Source: G965216905 sp965216905
GTDB lineage: Bacteria > Actinomycetota > Acidimicrobiia > Spongiisociales > ZC4RG35
Direction of reading: 5' to 3'
Assembly (NCBI GenBank): GCA_965216905.1
Contig: OZ244213.1
Coordinates: forward strand, 1,054,001 to 1,118,000
DNA length: 64,000 nt
The notes below the pieces were generated by a model that was given only the letters and a program-made list of their open reading frames with translations, did no database searches and was not told the origin of the DNA. Made by a program: the position numbers and the translations under genes. Positions 53,611 through 62,227 of the stretch are shown piece after piece; the first letter of the stretch is position 1; every line of letters begins with the position of its first letter.

Positions 53611-54630
53611 TCAGCCGGCTGAACAGGTGGGCTTCGGTGGCATCGCTCGGGTCGCGAGGACGTCGGACAGCTGGGACGTGAGGAACTGCGTACCGAGTTC
53701 GTTCATGTGATAGGTGTCGGCGAAGAAGCTGGCATCGTCGTCCATGTTCTGTGGCCGGATGAGCTCCACGCCCAACTCTTCCGACAGCATCTGCAACGCA
53801 GCTCGGTATGCATCGACGTCATACCGACCATTGGCGAGCGCCTCGGTCAGCAACGACGTCATCCCGGGCATGTCCACGATGACGACTGCCGCTCCTCCAT
53901 CGCGCGCATCGGCGATCAACCCACGCAGCGCCTCGAACTGCCGGCCCCCCACCACATAGTTGGAGAGCGCGCCGGAGCGCAGTCCCTCGACCTGATCCGG
54001 CCCCCGATACGGATCGTTCGCGAACCCCATATACCGGCCCGCCGAGTCCAGGTTGGGTTCCACCCAACCATCCGCCTTCCCGGTCCTGATCCAGGTTCTG
54101 ACGTTGGTTGGTTCCCGAAGGCGGGGGCGGAGACGGACAAAGGCCGAGTGGCGCGCCGCCCACGCCTCGACCGTCTCCAGCCACGAGAGCCCACCGGCCA
54201 CCGCGCGGAACCCCTTGGAATGGCGGAACTTGGGCACATACCCGTCGAATCCCGGGAGGTTGTCGTTCGTATCACGCAGTGACACCCCCACGACGACGAG
54301 CCTCGGGCATGCACGTTCCAGGCCGATCGCGGCCAAGTACTCGCGCCACAGCGGAATGTTCGACGACGGCAAGCCCACGTTGTACGCGCTCCTAGCCGTC
54401 CGGTCGCCGAACGCGGCGGCATCGATATTGGCGTTCACCACCGACGAGCCCACGAACAGCACGTCCACACCATTGCCCTCGCCGACCGCCAAGAGCTGTT
54501 CGTGCTTCCACTGGGTGTAGGGATTGCTCCACGTCACCGGCTCGGGCAACCGTGGCTCCAACCAGCGGGCTCCCATCTCGGCCATCAGCAGCATCGCTGC
54601 CACGGCCAGCAATGTGCGCACGACCCGCAT
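53611..54630 (-). CDS. SGNH-hydrolase-like protein (DltD/AlgX type)
   Basis: 339 residues from ATG 54630, overlapping the MBOAT stop (ATGA). N-terminal signal anchor (RTLLAVAAMLLMAEMGARWL). SGNH blocks: VDVLFVGSSVVNANID (Ser), GLPSSNIPLWREYL, VVVGVSLRDTNDN, and the C-terminal DTYHMNELGTQFL with the Asp-x-x-His pair. Such proteins work outside the membrane with an MBOAT partner to move acyl groups onto surface polysaccharide or teichoic acid. Two-gene operon. Confidence 0.8.
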   Translation of the reverse strand: MRVVRTLLAVAAMLLMAEMGARWLEPRLPEPVTWSNPYTQWKHEQLLAVGEGNGVDVLFVGSSVVNANIDAAAFGDRTARSAYNVGLPSSNIPLWREYLAAIGLERACPRLVVVGVSLRDTNDNLPGFDGYVPKFRHSKGFRAVAGGLSWLETVEAWAARHSAFVRLRPRLREPTNVRTWIRTGKADGWVEPNLDSAGRYMGFANDPYRGPDQVEGLRSGALSNYVVGGRQFEALRGLIADARDGGAAVVIVDMPGMTSLLTEALANGRYDVDAYRAALQMLSEELGVELIRPQNMDDDASFFADTYHMNELGTQFLTSQLSDVLATRAMPPKPTCSAG

Positions 54631-56045
54631 CAGAACTGGAAGTACAGGAAGGGGACGGCCGGTTGACCGGCGAAGAGGATCACCGCCACGATCGCCGCTC
54701 CTGCCAACGCGCCACGCAGCCATGGCCGACCCAGGTGGGGTACGTGCCGCCCGGTCCGCCGTTGCTCGATGTCGATGCCGAGCATCACCAAACCAGCGAC
54801 GACCAGCAGGAACGGTCCGTTGGTTGGAGCCGTCCCCGACGCTCCAGAGATCACCCGCTCGAGCAGCGACACCGCCGACGACACTCCATCGGCCCGGAAG
54901 AACACCCACCCCAAGCAGACCAGGTGGAAAGTGAGCACGACCCCCCACCACTCCGAAGGCCGGGGCAGCCGCAGGACGGAATCACTCCGGCGGTCCCTCC
55001 ACAGACGATGGACCGCGAGGTAGAGCCCATGGAGTCCGCCCCAGAGAACGAACGTCCACGCCGCCCCATGCCACAAGCCCCCCAACAACATGGTCAGCGC
55101 CAGGTTGATCATCGTCCGTCGCGGACCGCGCCGATTGCCGCCGAGCGGGATGTAGAGATAGTCCCGCAGCCACGCCGACAGCGAAATGTGCCAGGTACGC
55201 CAGAACTCGGTGATGTTGCGGCTCAGATATGGCTGTTCGAAATTCCGGACCAGCCTGATCCCGAGCAAACGTGCCGACCCGCGGGCGATGTCGGAGTATC
55301 CGGAGAAGTCGGCATAGATCTGGAGGGCGAACGCATACGTACCTCCCAAAACGGCCGCCCAACTCGCCTGCTGGGGCGTCGAGTAGACCTCGTCGACGAA
55401 CGGGGCAAGAGCATCGGCGATCGCAACCTTCTTGAACAGACCGAGGACGATGAGCGCCGAGCCGGTTGAGAAGTCCCGGCCGTTCGCACGGTCGGGGAGG
55501 TTCTCCAATTGGGGCAGGAGCCGACCTGCCCGCTCGATCGGACCGGCCACCAGCTGGGGAAAGAAGGCCACATAGGTTCCGAACGCCAGGAGGTCGTCGG
55601 TGGCGTCGATACGACGCCGGTACACGTCGATCGTGTAGGCCATGGTCTGAAAGGTGTAGAAGCTGATGCCGACCGGAAGCACGATCTCGAGCACCGGAAG
55701 GCTGGTATCCAGTCCGAGTCGTTCGAGCAGCGCGGTCGCCGACTCGACGAAGAACCCGAAGTACTTGAAGATTCCGAGGATGCCGAGGTTGGTCGTCAGG
55801 CTGACGAGCAACCAACGACGCCGGAGACGGGGTTCGTCGGTCTCGGCCAACCGCCGACCCACGTTGAAGTCGACGACCGTGGACACGGCGAGCAGTCCAA
55901 GAAAGCGCCAGTCCCAGGCTCCGTAGAAGACGCAGCTGGCGACGAGCAACAACGCGATCCGCCAACGCGGCCTGCCCACGCACGCCCAGTAGAGGATCAA
56001 GACGACGACCAGCAGCAATCCGTACTGGACACTGTTGAACGTCAT
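54630..56045 (-). CDS. MBOAT-family O-acyltransferase (AlgI/DltB-like)
   Basis: 471 residues from ATG 56045. About ten membrane helices; VLPVGISFYTFQTMAYTIDV and FFPQLVAGPIERAGRLLPQL are signature stretches, and the active-site His is in LLGGLWHGAAWTFVLWGGLH, with RTWHISLSAWLRDYLYIPLG before it. Transfers acetyl groups across the membrane to the SGNH protein encoded next. The substrate glycan is unknown. Confidence 0.93.
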   Translation of the reverse strand: MTFNSVQYGLLLVVVLILYWACVGRPRWRIALLLVASCVFYGAWDWRFLGLLAVSTVVDFNVGRRLAETDEPRLRRRWLLVSLTTNLGILGIFKYFGFFVESATALLERLGLDTSLPVLEIVLPVGISFYTFQTMAYTIDVYRRRIDATDDLLAFGTYVAFFPQLVAGPIERAGRLLPQLENLPDRANGRDFSTGSALIVLGLFKKVAIADALAPFVDEVYSTPQQASWAAVLGGTYAFALQIYADFSGYSDIARGSARLLGIRLVRNFEQPYLSRNITEFWRTWHISLSAWLRDYLYIPLGGNRRGPRRTMINLALTMLLGGLWHGAAWTFVLWGGLHGLYLAVHRLWRDRRSDSVLRLPRPSEWWGVVLTFHLVCLGWVFFRADGVSSAVSLLERVISGASGTAPTNGPFLLVVAGLVMLGIDIEQRRTGRHVPHLGRPWLRGALAGAAIVAVILFAGQPAVPFLYFQF

Positions 56046-56119
56046 CTCGTGATCACCCCTCGCAAGGCGATCGATGTTACGCAATCACTCCCACCACACC
56101 CGGTCGGTCCCTCCACAAG

Positions 56120-56171
56120 CCGTTCTCGCGACCCAGCCGGGTCCTTTCGGTACCGCTGAGGTGATAAGAAG
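56120..56171. repeat. ~50-bp direct repeat, right copy
   Basis: Second copy of the element at 53543-53595, 75 bp upstream of the MBOAT start and 17 bp from the end of the dehalogenase-like gene. Contains CGGTACCG, an 8-bp palindrome. Confidence 0.75.
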
Positions 56172-56187
56172 CCCGGGGGAGCGGGTT

Positions 56188-57066
56188 TCAGGGAGTTCGG
56201 TGGCGGTCCCACCAATCGCGGATCACCAGCGCGGCTTCCTCGCCGGCGTCGTCCTGCCAGTAATGACCGGCGCCGTAGAGCATGTGGAAGTGGTGGTTGG
56301 TGAGGAGGCTGCGCCACCGCAGCATCTCCGTCTTGCGGAATGCGGCGTCCTTGTTGGCCCACAGCAGGAGTGCGGGCATCTCCGCGATCCGATGGAGCTT
56401 CGATTCCAGGTTCGCCAGGAACGGCTGCGCCTCGGTGATCTCGCGGGGAAACACCTCGACGGGGATTCGTGAATCCTCGTCGGGGAACGGGCCCTTGTAC
56501 ATCTCCATCTCCCGCGGCGACAGCGTGCGCCTCCGCATCGATCTGGGGATGATCTGGCCGACGAAGAGGTTGAGTTTGCGGGTGAGCAGTTCCCCCGACC
56601 TGCCCTTGCCGAGCGTGGCGGAGAAGCGTTCCGCCATCTTCGCCTCGTGGGGCCACGCCCAGGTGTTGCCGATGATGAGGCTGTCATATCGATCGGGGTC
56701 TGCAACCACCGCCGACAGCCCGATCGGACCGCCCCAGTCCTGGACGATCGGGGTCACACCGGTCAGGTCGAGCGCTCGGACGAATTGCTGGAGGATGTGG
56801 GCGTGCTCGGCCGCAGTGAATCCATAGTCCGGCGACGACGTCGACAGTCCGAAACCGGGGTAGTCGACCGCGATGCAGCGGAACCGATCCGCCAGGCCGC
56901 TGATCAGTCGCCGGTAGAGGAAGCTCCCGGTGGGGTTGCCGTGCAGCATCAGCAGCGTGGGTCCCTCGCCCTCGTCGACATAGTGGACGGTGCTTCCGCC
57001 GATTTCGATCCACTTCGACTCGACGGGGAACAGGTCGGCATCGAACCAGGTGGGCCGGGTATCCAT
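56188..57066 (-). CDS. haloalkane-dehalogenase-like alpha/beta hydrolase
   Basis: 292 residues. Oxyanion motif LLMLHGNPTGSFLYRRLI, nucleophile Asp in VTPIVQDWGGPIGLSA, cap domain, and catalytic His in LYGAGHYWQDDAGEEA. Asp as nucleophile with the following Trp (a halide ligand) separates dehalogenases from esterases. Converts haloalkanes to alcohols and halide; epoxide hydrolase is the main alternative. Monocistronic. Confidence 0.85.
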   Translation of the reverse strand: MDTRPTWFDADLFPVESKWIEIGGSTVHYVDEGEGPTLLMLHGNPTGSFLYRRLISGLADRFRCIAVDYPGFGLSTSSPDYGFTAAEHAHILQQFVRALDLTGVTPIVQDWGGPIGLSAVVADPDRYDSLIIGNTWAWPHEAKMAERFSATLGKGRSGELLTRKLNLFVGQIIPRSMRRRTLSPREMEMYKGPFPDEDSRIPVEVFPREITEAQPFLANLESKLHRIAEMPALLLWANKDAAFRKTEMLRWRSLLTNHHFHMLYGAGHYWQDDAGEEAALVIRDWWDRHRTP

Positions 57067-57142
57067 GGTCGAACCCTAGGTCCGGTTGTGGAACACTGCA
57101 GGAATGCGGGAACCGGATCGAAGAGCGAGACGTCGAACCGTC

Positions 57143-59179
57143 ATGAGACGCTCACTCGCCCTCGCTTCGATCCTCTCGATGGTGTTGCTCGCCTGTTCGC
57201 CGTCCGGATCCGATACCAGCGATCCGAACCCGCCGGTCGACGAGCCCAACCCGGCTCCTTCGGTGACGGACGGGTCGGGGAACCAGGTCGACCTGACCCG
57301 GCCGCCCGAGCTGCTTCCGGCGGCCCTGCGCCCCGTCGACGACTGCGACGCACTGCTCGACTACTTCATCGAGCAGGCGCTCGAACAGGTCGGACCGTGG
57401 GGACTGGGCGGCGGCCACGGAGTCGACTTCCTCGCGGGAAGGGATGAGGCAGCTGAGGACACGGCCGCGATGAGCGCCGAAGGAGAGGCCGGCGGCGGGG
57501 CGCCGTCGGCAACCAACGTCCAGGTCGAAGGGGTGGATGAAGGCGACTTCGTCAAGGCGGTCGGCGACCGGCTGTACGTGATCTCCGACACCCAGCTGAT
57601 CGTGCTGTCGACCGCCGGCGCCGAGGTGGAGCGCCTCGGCGCACTGCAACTCGGCGAACAGGCCTGGGGAACCCAGATGCTGGTCCACGGCGATCGGTTG
57701 GTGCTGATGGGTGCAGGCTCGAGTTCCGGATCGGGCGTCGCCGAGCCCACGGCCGACACGTTCTACCCCGCCTACTCGAACTTCGCCACGGTGACCTTCG
57801 TCGACGTCTCCGACCCGGCCAAGCCCACCGTGGAACGGAAGCTCACGATGGACGGCTCGGTGGTCGCCAGCCGTCTCGTTGAGGGACACCTCCGAGTGGT
57901 GCTCCAGGCGGAGCCGGTCGGTCTGGCCTGGTCGGTTCCCGAAGGCTCCGGGTTGCGTGCCGAACGGGACGCCACCGAGCGCAATCGCGAGATCGTGCGC
58001 CAGTCGACCATCGACAACTGGCTGCCGTATCTGGTGACCAGCGACGGTGCCGAACAGACCCTGCTCGAATGCGGAGACCTTCTCCTCCCCCCCGAGCCGT
58101 CGGGTCTCGGCACCCTGTCGATCCTCGACTTCGACCTCGACGAGGACGGCGACGCCTGGCAGGCGGCGGCAGTGGTGGCCTCGGGATCGACGGTCTACGC
58201 CAATCTGGAGCACACCTTCGTCGCCACCAGCCGCTGGTTCGACCCGATCCGTCTCACCGAGCCGGCCCGACTGGACGGCCAGGTGACCCGAATCCATCGA
58301 TTCGACACTCCGGTGGACGGTCAACCGACCTATGTGGCCTCGGGTGACGTCCCCGGGTTCCTTCTGAACCAGTTCGCGATGGACGAGTACGAGGGGCACC
58401 TCCGAGTGGCCTCGACCTCCGCCCCGTGGTGGTGGGGTGGAGGCGATGGCGACGAGTCCCAGTCGAGGGTGACCGTGCTGGCCACCGACGGAGACCAATT
58501 GGTCGAGACCGGAGTCGTCGACGGGCTGGGCGTCACCGAGACCATCCAGGCCGTCCGGTTCATGGGTCCGGTCGGGTACGTGGTCACCTTCCGGCAGACC
58601 GACCCGCTGTACGTCATCGACCTCGCCGATCCGGCGAACCCCACGGCCGCGGGCGAGCTGAAGATCCCCGGCTTCTCGGCGTACCTCCATCCGGTGGCCG
58701 ACGGCCGACTGCTCGGGGTCGGCCAGGACGCCGATCCCGAGACCGGCATGGTGCTCGGCCTTCAACTGTCGCTCTTCGACGTGTCCGATCCGTCGGAGCC
58801 GCTTCGGATCGACAGCTTTGGAATCGAAGGCGGCGGCGAGGCGGTCGAAGGCCACATCTACTCACCGGTCGAGGGCGACCACAAGGCGTTCACGAAGGTC
58901 GACGACGCCGGATACGTCCCCTATGAGGGGTGGTCGTGGAACGAGGCCGACGCAAGCGAGAAGATGCAGATGGGCGTCATCGAGGTGCGGTGGAGCGGAG
59001 ATTCACTCGCCGAGTCCCGCAACCTGTCGATCTTCGCCGGCCAGCCCACGGGCAACGAGTGGGCGTTGACCCCCCAGCGCGTCATAGTCAAGGGCGATGT
59101 CGCGTATGCGATCGGCGGGCAGGGCCTGTCGGTGATCGACCTCGACCGCGGCGAGGTGACGTCGCAAACCCGGTTCTGA
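57143..59179 (+). CDS. beta-propeller lipoprotein
   Basis: 678 residues from ATG 57143. Lipobox VLLACSP after a basic n-region. The conserved opening of secreted C-terminal beta-propeller proteins is present: SATNVQVEGVDEGDFVKAVG, then LYVISDTQLIVLSTAG. Repeated blades contain FVDVSDPAKPT, VIDLADPANPT and LFDVSDPSEPL. Surface protein found in archaea and Actinobacteria; role not established. Monocistronic. Confidence 0.85.
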   Translation: MRRSLALASILSMVLLACSPSGSDTSDPNPPVDEPNPAPSVTDGSGNQVDLTRPPELLPAALRPVDDCDALLDYFIEQALEQVGPWGLGGGHGVDFLAGRDEAAEDTAAMSAEGEAGGGAPSATNVQVEGVDEGDFVKAVGDRLYVISDTQLIVLSTAGAEVERLGALQLGEQAWGTQMLVHGDRLVLMGAGSSSGSGVAEPTADTFYPAYSNFATVTFVDVSDPAKPTVERKLTMDGSVVASRLVEGHLRVVLQAEPVGLAWSVPEGSGLRAERDATERNREIVRQSTIDNWLPYLVTSDGAEQTLLECGDLLLPPEPSGLGTLSILDFDLDEDGDAWQAAAVVASGSTVYANLEHTFVATSRWFDPIRLTEPARLDGQVTRIHRFDTPVDGQPTYVASGDVPGFLLNQFAMDEYEGHLRVASTSAPWWWGGGDGDESQSRVTVLATDGDQLVETGVVDGLGVTETIQAVRFMGPVGYVVTFRQTDPLYVIDLADPANPTAAGELKIPGFSAYLHPVADGRLLGVGQDADPETGMVLGLQLSLFDVSDPSEPLRIDSFGIEGGGEAVEGHIYSPVEGDHKAFTKVDDAGYVPYEGWSWNEADASEKMQMGVIEVRWSGDSLAESRNLSIFAGQPTGNEWALTPQRVIVKGDVAYAIGGQGLSVIDLDRGEVTSQTRF

Positions 59180-59305
59180 GCGAGAAGGTGGTCGTTCCCC
59201 ACCGGGGAGCGACCACCGATCTCCGAACCCCTCGCAGATCACATCTCGGCTACGTTGTTGCCTCAGGTTCGATCGACCACCTGGAGCAGCATGCAGAGGC
59301 ACCCG

Positions 59306-59485
59306 ATGAACGTCGAGACACACCACGCCGGTGAGTACCTGCTCACGTGTCCGGAAGAGTCCTGTGGACGACGAGTCGTGTTGAAGCACCCCGGCGAGAT
59401 GGTCGTCATCGACCGCGGAGACTTCTTCGCCTCGCACTCCGCCTCCGTCGGCCATGTTCAGCTGGCCATGTCGATGGGCGGCTGA
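59306..59485 (+). CDS. small two-Cys protein
   Basis: 59 residues from ATG 59306. EYLLTCPEESCGRRVVLKHP has a C-x4-C pair as in small zinc-binding proteins, and DRGDFFASHSASVGHVQL follows. Compact, soluble, no signal peptide. Not recognised as a named family. It stands alone 126 bp before the next gene. Confidence 0.6.
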   Translation: MNVETHHAGEYLLTCPEESCGRRVVLKHPGEMVVIDRGDFFASHSASVGHVQLAMSMGG

Positions 59486-59611
59486 ACGCGACGAACCTCG
59501 GTTGGTAGGAGTTTTCTCAGCGAGTCCTGGCTCTGCACTCAGCCGCGCCCCGTAGGTTGTCGATCACGAGACCGGTGAAGTGCCGGTCAATGCCAAGAAG
59601 GGGGCATGCTC

Positions 59612-60094
59612 ATGGATCAATTCGATCCGTTCATCCAGGGCCATTTGGAAGGCTCATTCACGAGTGTCGCGGTGACCGAGCCGCCACCCGCGCTCGGAAC
59701 CGGCAATCTCGTGATCGACCCGACCAAGGACTTCAAGGTCAACGTCAAGTGGGAAATCAACGGGGCGCTGACCGGCAACTGGCTCTTCGGCACCGGCGCC
59801 TTCACCGTCTCGGTCTTTGCCGAGTCGCTCGGAGGCGGACCGGAGCAACGCGTCGGAACCGCCACCGTCAACGCTCCCAGCGGGATCAAGAAGTTCGATC
59901 ACGCCGAGTACGACGTGGACGTGCTCGTTCCGGGCGGAACCTTGCCCGAGAGCAATCCGGGTGGGTCGAACGTCAGTCCGTCCGGGATCTACAAACTCGC
60001 GGTCTCGGTCTTCTTGGACAACAAGACGGTGGGCCCCTACGACACCTTCGGCTTCCATGAAGGTCCGATCGTGGCGGTCGAGGATCCGGCCTAG
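59612..60094 (+). CDS. hypothetical beta-sandwich protein
   Basis: 160 residues from ATG 59612 (59606 possible), with AAGGGGG upstream. Alternating strands rich in Val, Gly and Thr: FKVNVKWEINGALTGNWLFG, FTVSVFAESLGGGPEQR, IYKLAVSVFLDNKTVGPYDT. No signal peptide. I do not recognise it. It precedes, on the opposite strand to the BTAD gene, a cluster with sigma factor and protease and may belong with it. Confidence 0.55.
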   Translation: MDQFDPFIQGHLEGSFTSVAVTEPPPALGTGNLVIDPTKDFKVNVKWEINGALTGNWLFGTGAFTVSVFAESLGGGPEQRVGTATVNAPSGIKKFDHAEYDVDVLVPGGTLPESNPGGSNVSPSGIYKLAVSVFLDNKTVGPYDTFGFHEGPIVAVEDPA

Positions 60095-60152
60095 GAAGGC
60101 TGAAGCGAGCGTCGCCGGCGAGCGGCAGACGGGCGGGAGGGTTGGGCGTTGC

Positions 60153-60968
60153 TCAACCCTCCCGCTCTGTCGTGTGCAGCTCGCGATACAGCGCAACCGT
60201 CTCCGCGGACGGTTCAAGACCGAGCACCGTTCGCAGCGCCCGACGACAGAACTGGAACTGCCGCCCGATCTGGTGCCGGCGACCTTGGAGGGCATAGATA
60301 TCCATCAGGAGACGATGAACATCCTCACGACAGGGATCCATCTCGAGTAGCAGGTGGCAAGTTGCCACGCAGCCATCGAGATCGCCGGCCTCCAACTCCA
60401 GTCGACTCAACAGATCGAGCGCATCCACGTACCTGATCCGATAATGCTCACGCGGCACGAGCACCCACTCGTCGTATGGAATGTCGCTCGCCAGTTCGGA
60501 CCGGTGGAGGTGTACTGCCTGCCGGAGGCATCGGATCGCCATCTCCGTGTCGCCGGACCGCAATGCCCGCCCTGCCCGGTCGATCGCCAGATCGAACCGC
60601 TCGGTGTCGAGAATCACCTCCACCGCATCGGTGACCGCGTACCGCCCGTCGGTGTACTCGACGATCGGCGCGGTGATGGCCTGTCTGAAGGACGACCGCA
60701 AACTGCTCAACGCGGCCTGCAGCCGGTTCTTGGTCCGATGCGGATCAGCACCCGGCCAGAATGCCTCGAGAAGCTGATCGCGTGAGCAGCTTCTCCCAGG
60801 AGCCATGAGCAGATACCGGAAGATGCTCGGACCCAGTTGCCCGTTCCAACGTCGGATCGCTCGACCGTCGACCTGGACCTCGAACGCGCCGAACAACCGG
60901 ACGTCGAGCCGCGGCCGCGAGCGGTCTGAACGGTTCGCGATGTGACTCGAAGACTCGGGCGTGGCCAT
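60153..60968 (-). CDS. BTAD/SARP-like transcriptional regulator
   Basis: 271 residues from ATG 60968. N-terminal OmpR-type winged helix (LDVRLFGAFEVQVDGRAIRR, RDQLLEAFWPGADPHRTKNR, LQAALSSLRSSF), then a TPR-like BTAD domain (FDLAIDRAGRALRSGDTEMA, CREDVHRLLMDIYALQGRRH). Full SARP length without an ATPase part. Regulators of this type activate neighbouring clusters, and here it lies beside the sigma/protease genes. Confidence 0.88.
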   Translation of the reverse strand: MATPESSSHIANRSDRSRPRLDVRLFGAFEVQVDGRAIRRWNGQLGPSIFRYLLMAPGRSCSRDQLLEAFWPGADPHRTKNRLQAALSSLRSSFRQAITAPIVEYTDGRYAVTDAVEVILDTERFDLAIDRAGRALRSGDTEMAIRCLRQAVHLHRSELASDIPYDEWVLVPREHYRIRYVDALDLLSRLELEAGDLDGCVATCHLLLEMDPCREDVHRLLMDIYALQGRRHQIGRQFQFCRRALRTVLGLEPSAETVALYRELHTTEREG

Positions 60969-61044
60969 GGGATTACGTCCGGTGAGGTTGGGCACGCACA
61001 GGACGTCGGCCGCAGGCCTGAGAATACGTCGAGGCGCTACCCGA

Positions 61045-61509
61045 TCAGGGAAGGACCCATTCGGTTGTCACCGATGTCCCGGAGGGGCTCACGTATTTGA
61101 GACGAAACGGGAGCGTGGCCGCGAGCGAGAAGGCGAACTCGGCCTCATCGTCGAGCTCGACCGATTGGACGGAGCCGGCTTGCTCGAACACCACCGTGCC
61201 CGGGAGAGGCGGCTCGACCTGCCCGGTCACTTCGGGCGGGTGATGGCCGATCTCGAACTCGAACCGAAATGTCGGAGCGCTGAATGTGAGAAGCCTCGAT
61301 CCCGCATCAGAGGAACGGACGGACACCTGCGCCCCGTGCAGATCCGTGTCCAGCGTCAGCTCGGCGATGTCGGCGTCGGCGACCATCAGGTCGTAGCCGG
61401 CCATGACGAGGTCGACGAAGCCCTCGCTCGGTGTGGCCTTCTCCGCCACGGCCTCCCGAAAGAGGGCCATGATCTCATGGTCGGCCGGACCGTCTTGCCA
61501 GTCAGTCAC
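61045..61509 (-). CDS. sigma-factor companion protein
   Basis: 154 residues from GTG 61509, overlapping the sigma gene by eight bases. A helical N-terminus (ADHEIMALFREAVAEKAT) and a beta-rich C-terminus (VSVRSSDAGSRLLTFSAP, LPFRLKYVSPSGTSVTTEWV). No membrane segment. The tight coupling suggests an anti-sigma or regulatory role, but I recognise no known fold. Confidence 0.6.
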   Translation of the reverse strand: MTDWQDGPADHEIMALFREAVAEKATPSEGFVDLVMAGYDLMVADADIAELTLDTDLHGAQVSVRSSDAGSRLLTFSAPTFRFEFEIGHHPPEVTGQVEPPLPGTVVFEQAGSVQSVELDDEAEFAFSLAATLPFRLKYVSPSGTSVTTEWVLP

Positions 61510-62098
61510 GGTTCGCTCCAACTCCCATCGCCTTCCGCAGCTTCTCGATGCAGCGGCCGTAGGTAGGGCCGATGGCACCTTCGGAGCGTCCCAGCAGTTT
61601 CGCGATGTCTTTGTACGACGCGGGCGGATCCTCCAAACGGAGGAGGAGGATCGTTCGGCATGTCTCATCCAGTCTCTGGAGCGCCCCCCACATCGCTCGC
61701 TTTTGCTCCTCCCGAGTGAGACGGTCGGCATCCTCTGGCTGATACACGAAATCTCCCAGCACCTTCCGCTCGGCTTCGAGGCGATCTGCCAGCTCCCGCC
61801 GCCTGCGACCGGTCCGGTAGACATCTCGGACGCCGTTCCTCGTCACCTGCTTCAACCAAAACGGGAGTGACGCCGGCTCTCGTAGTGCCTTGGCCTGGTC
61901 GAGCCGGACATCTGCGAGGTGGCGGAAGAACCGCATCCAGGTGCCGTGAACCACATCCTCGGCCGTGCCGTGGGGTAGCCCCATACACATCGCGAGCCGG
62001 ATGAGACCGGAGGAGTGTTCCTCCACGATCGCTGAAACCGCGTCGCGATCTCCACCCACTGCATCCCAATAGGACTGGGAGTCGAAGGTCTCCGGCAT
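61502..62098 (-). CDS. ECF-type RNA polymerase sigma factor
   Basis: 198 residues. Region 2 (LAMCMGLPHGTAEDVVHGTW, then FFRHLADVR) and region 4 (LQRLDETCRTILLLRLEDPP, SYKDIAKLLGRSEGAIGPTY) are both clear. Possibly of the SigZ/CHAT-associated kind. Divergent from the protease gene, so it may transcribe both directions from the 129-bp gap. Confidence 0.9.
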   Translation of the reverse strand: MPETFDSQSYWDAVGGDRDAVSAIVEEHSSGLIRLAMCMGLPHGTAEDVVHGTWMRFFRHLADVRLDQAKALREPASLPFWLKQVTRNGVRDVYRTGRRRRELADRLEAERKVLGDFVYQPEDADRLTREEQKRAMWGALQRLDETCRTILLLRLEDPPASYKDIAKLLGRSEGAIGPTYGRCIEKLRKAMGVGANRD

Positions 62099-62227
62099 CC
62101 GGCGAGGCTAGCGACCGCATGTCGAGCCCTCCCGATAATCACCGGTTCATCCGAAAAGCGACATTGGTATGTATTGGATTGGTGCGACTCATCGTCTCGC
62201 GGTCGTCTCACACCAAGGAGAGCATCC

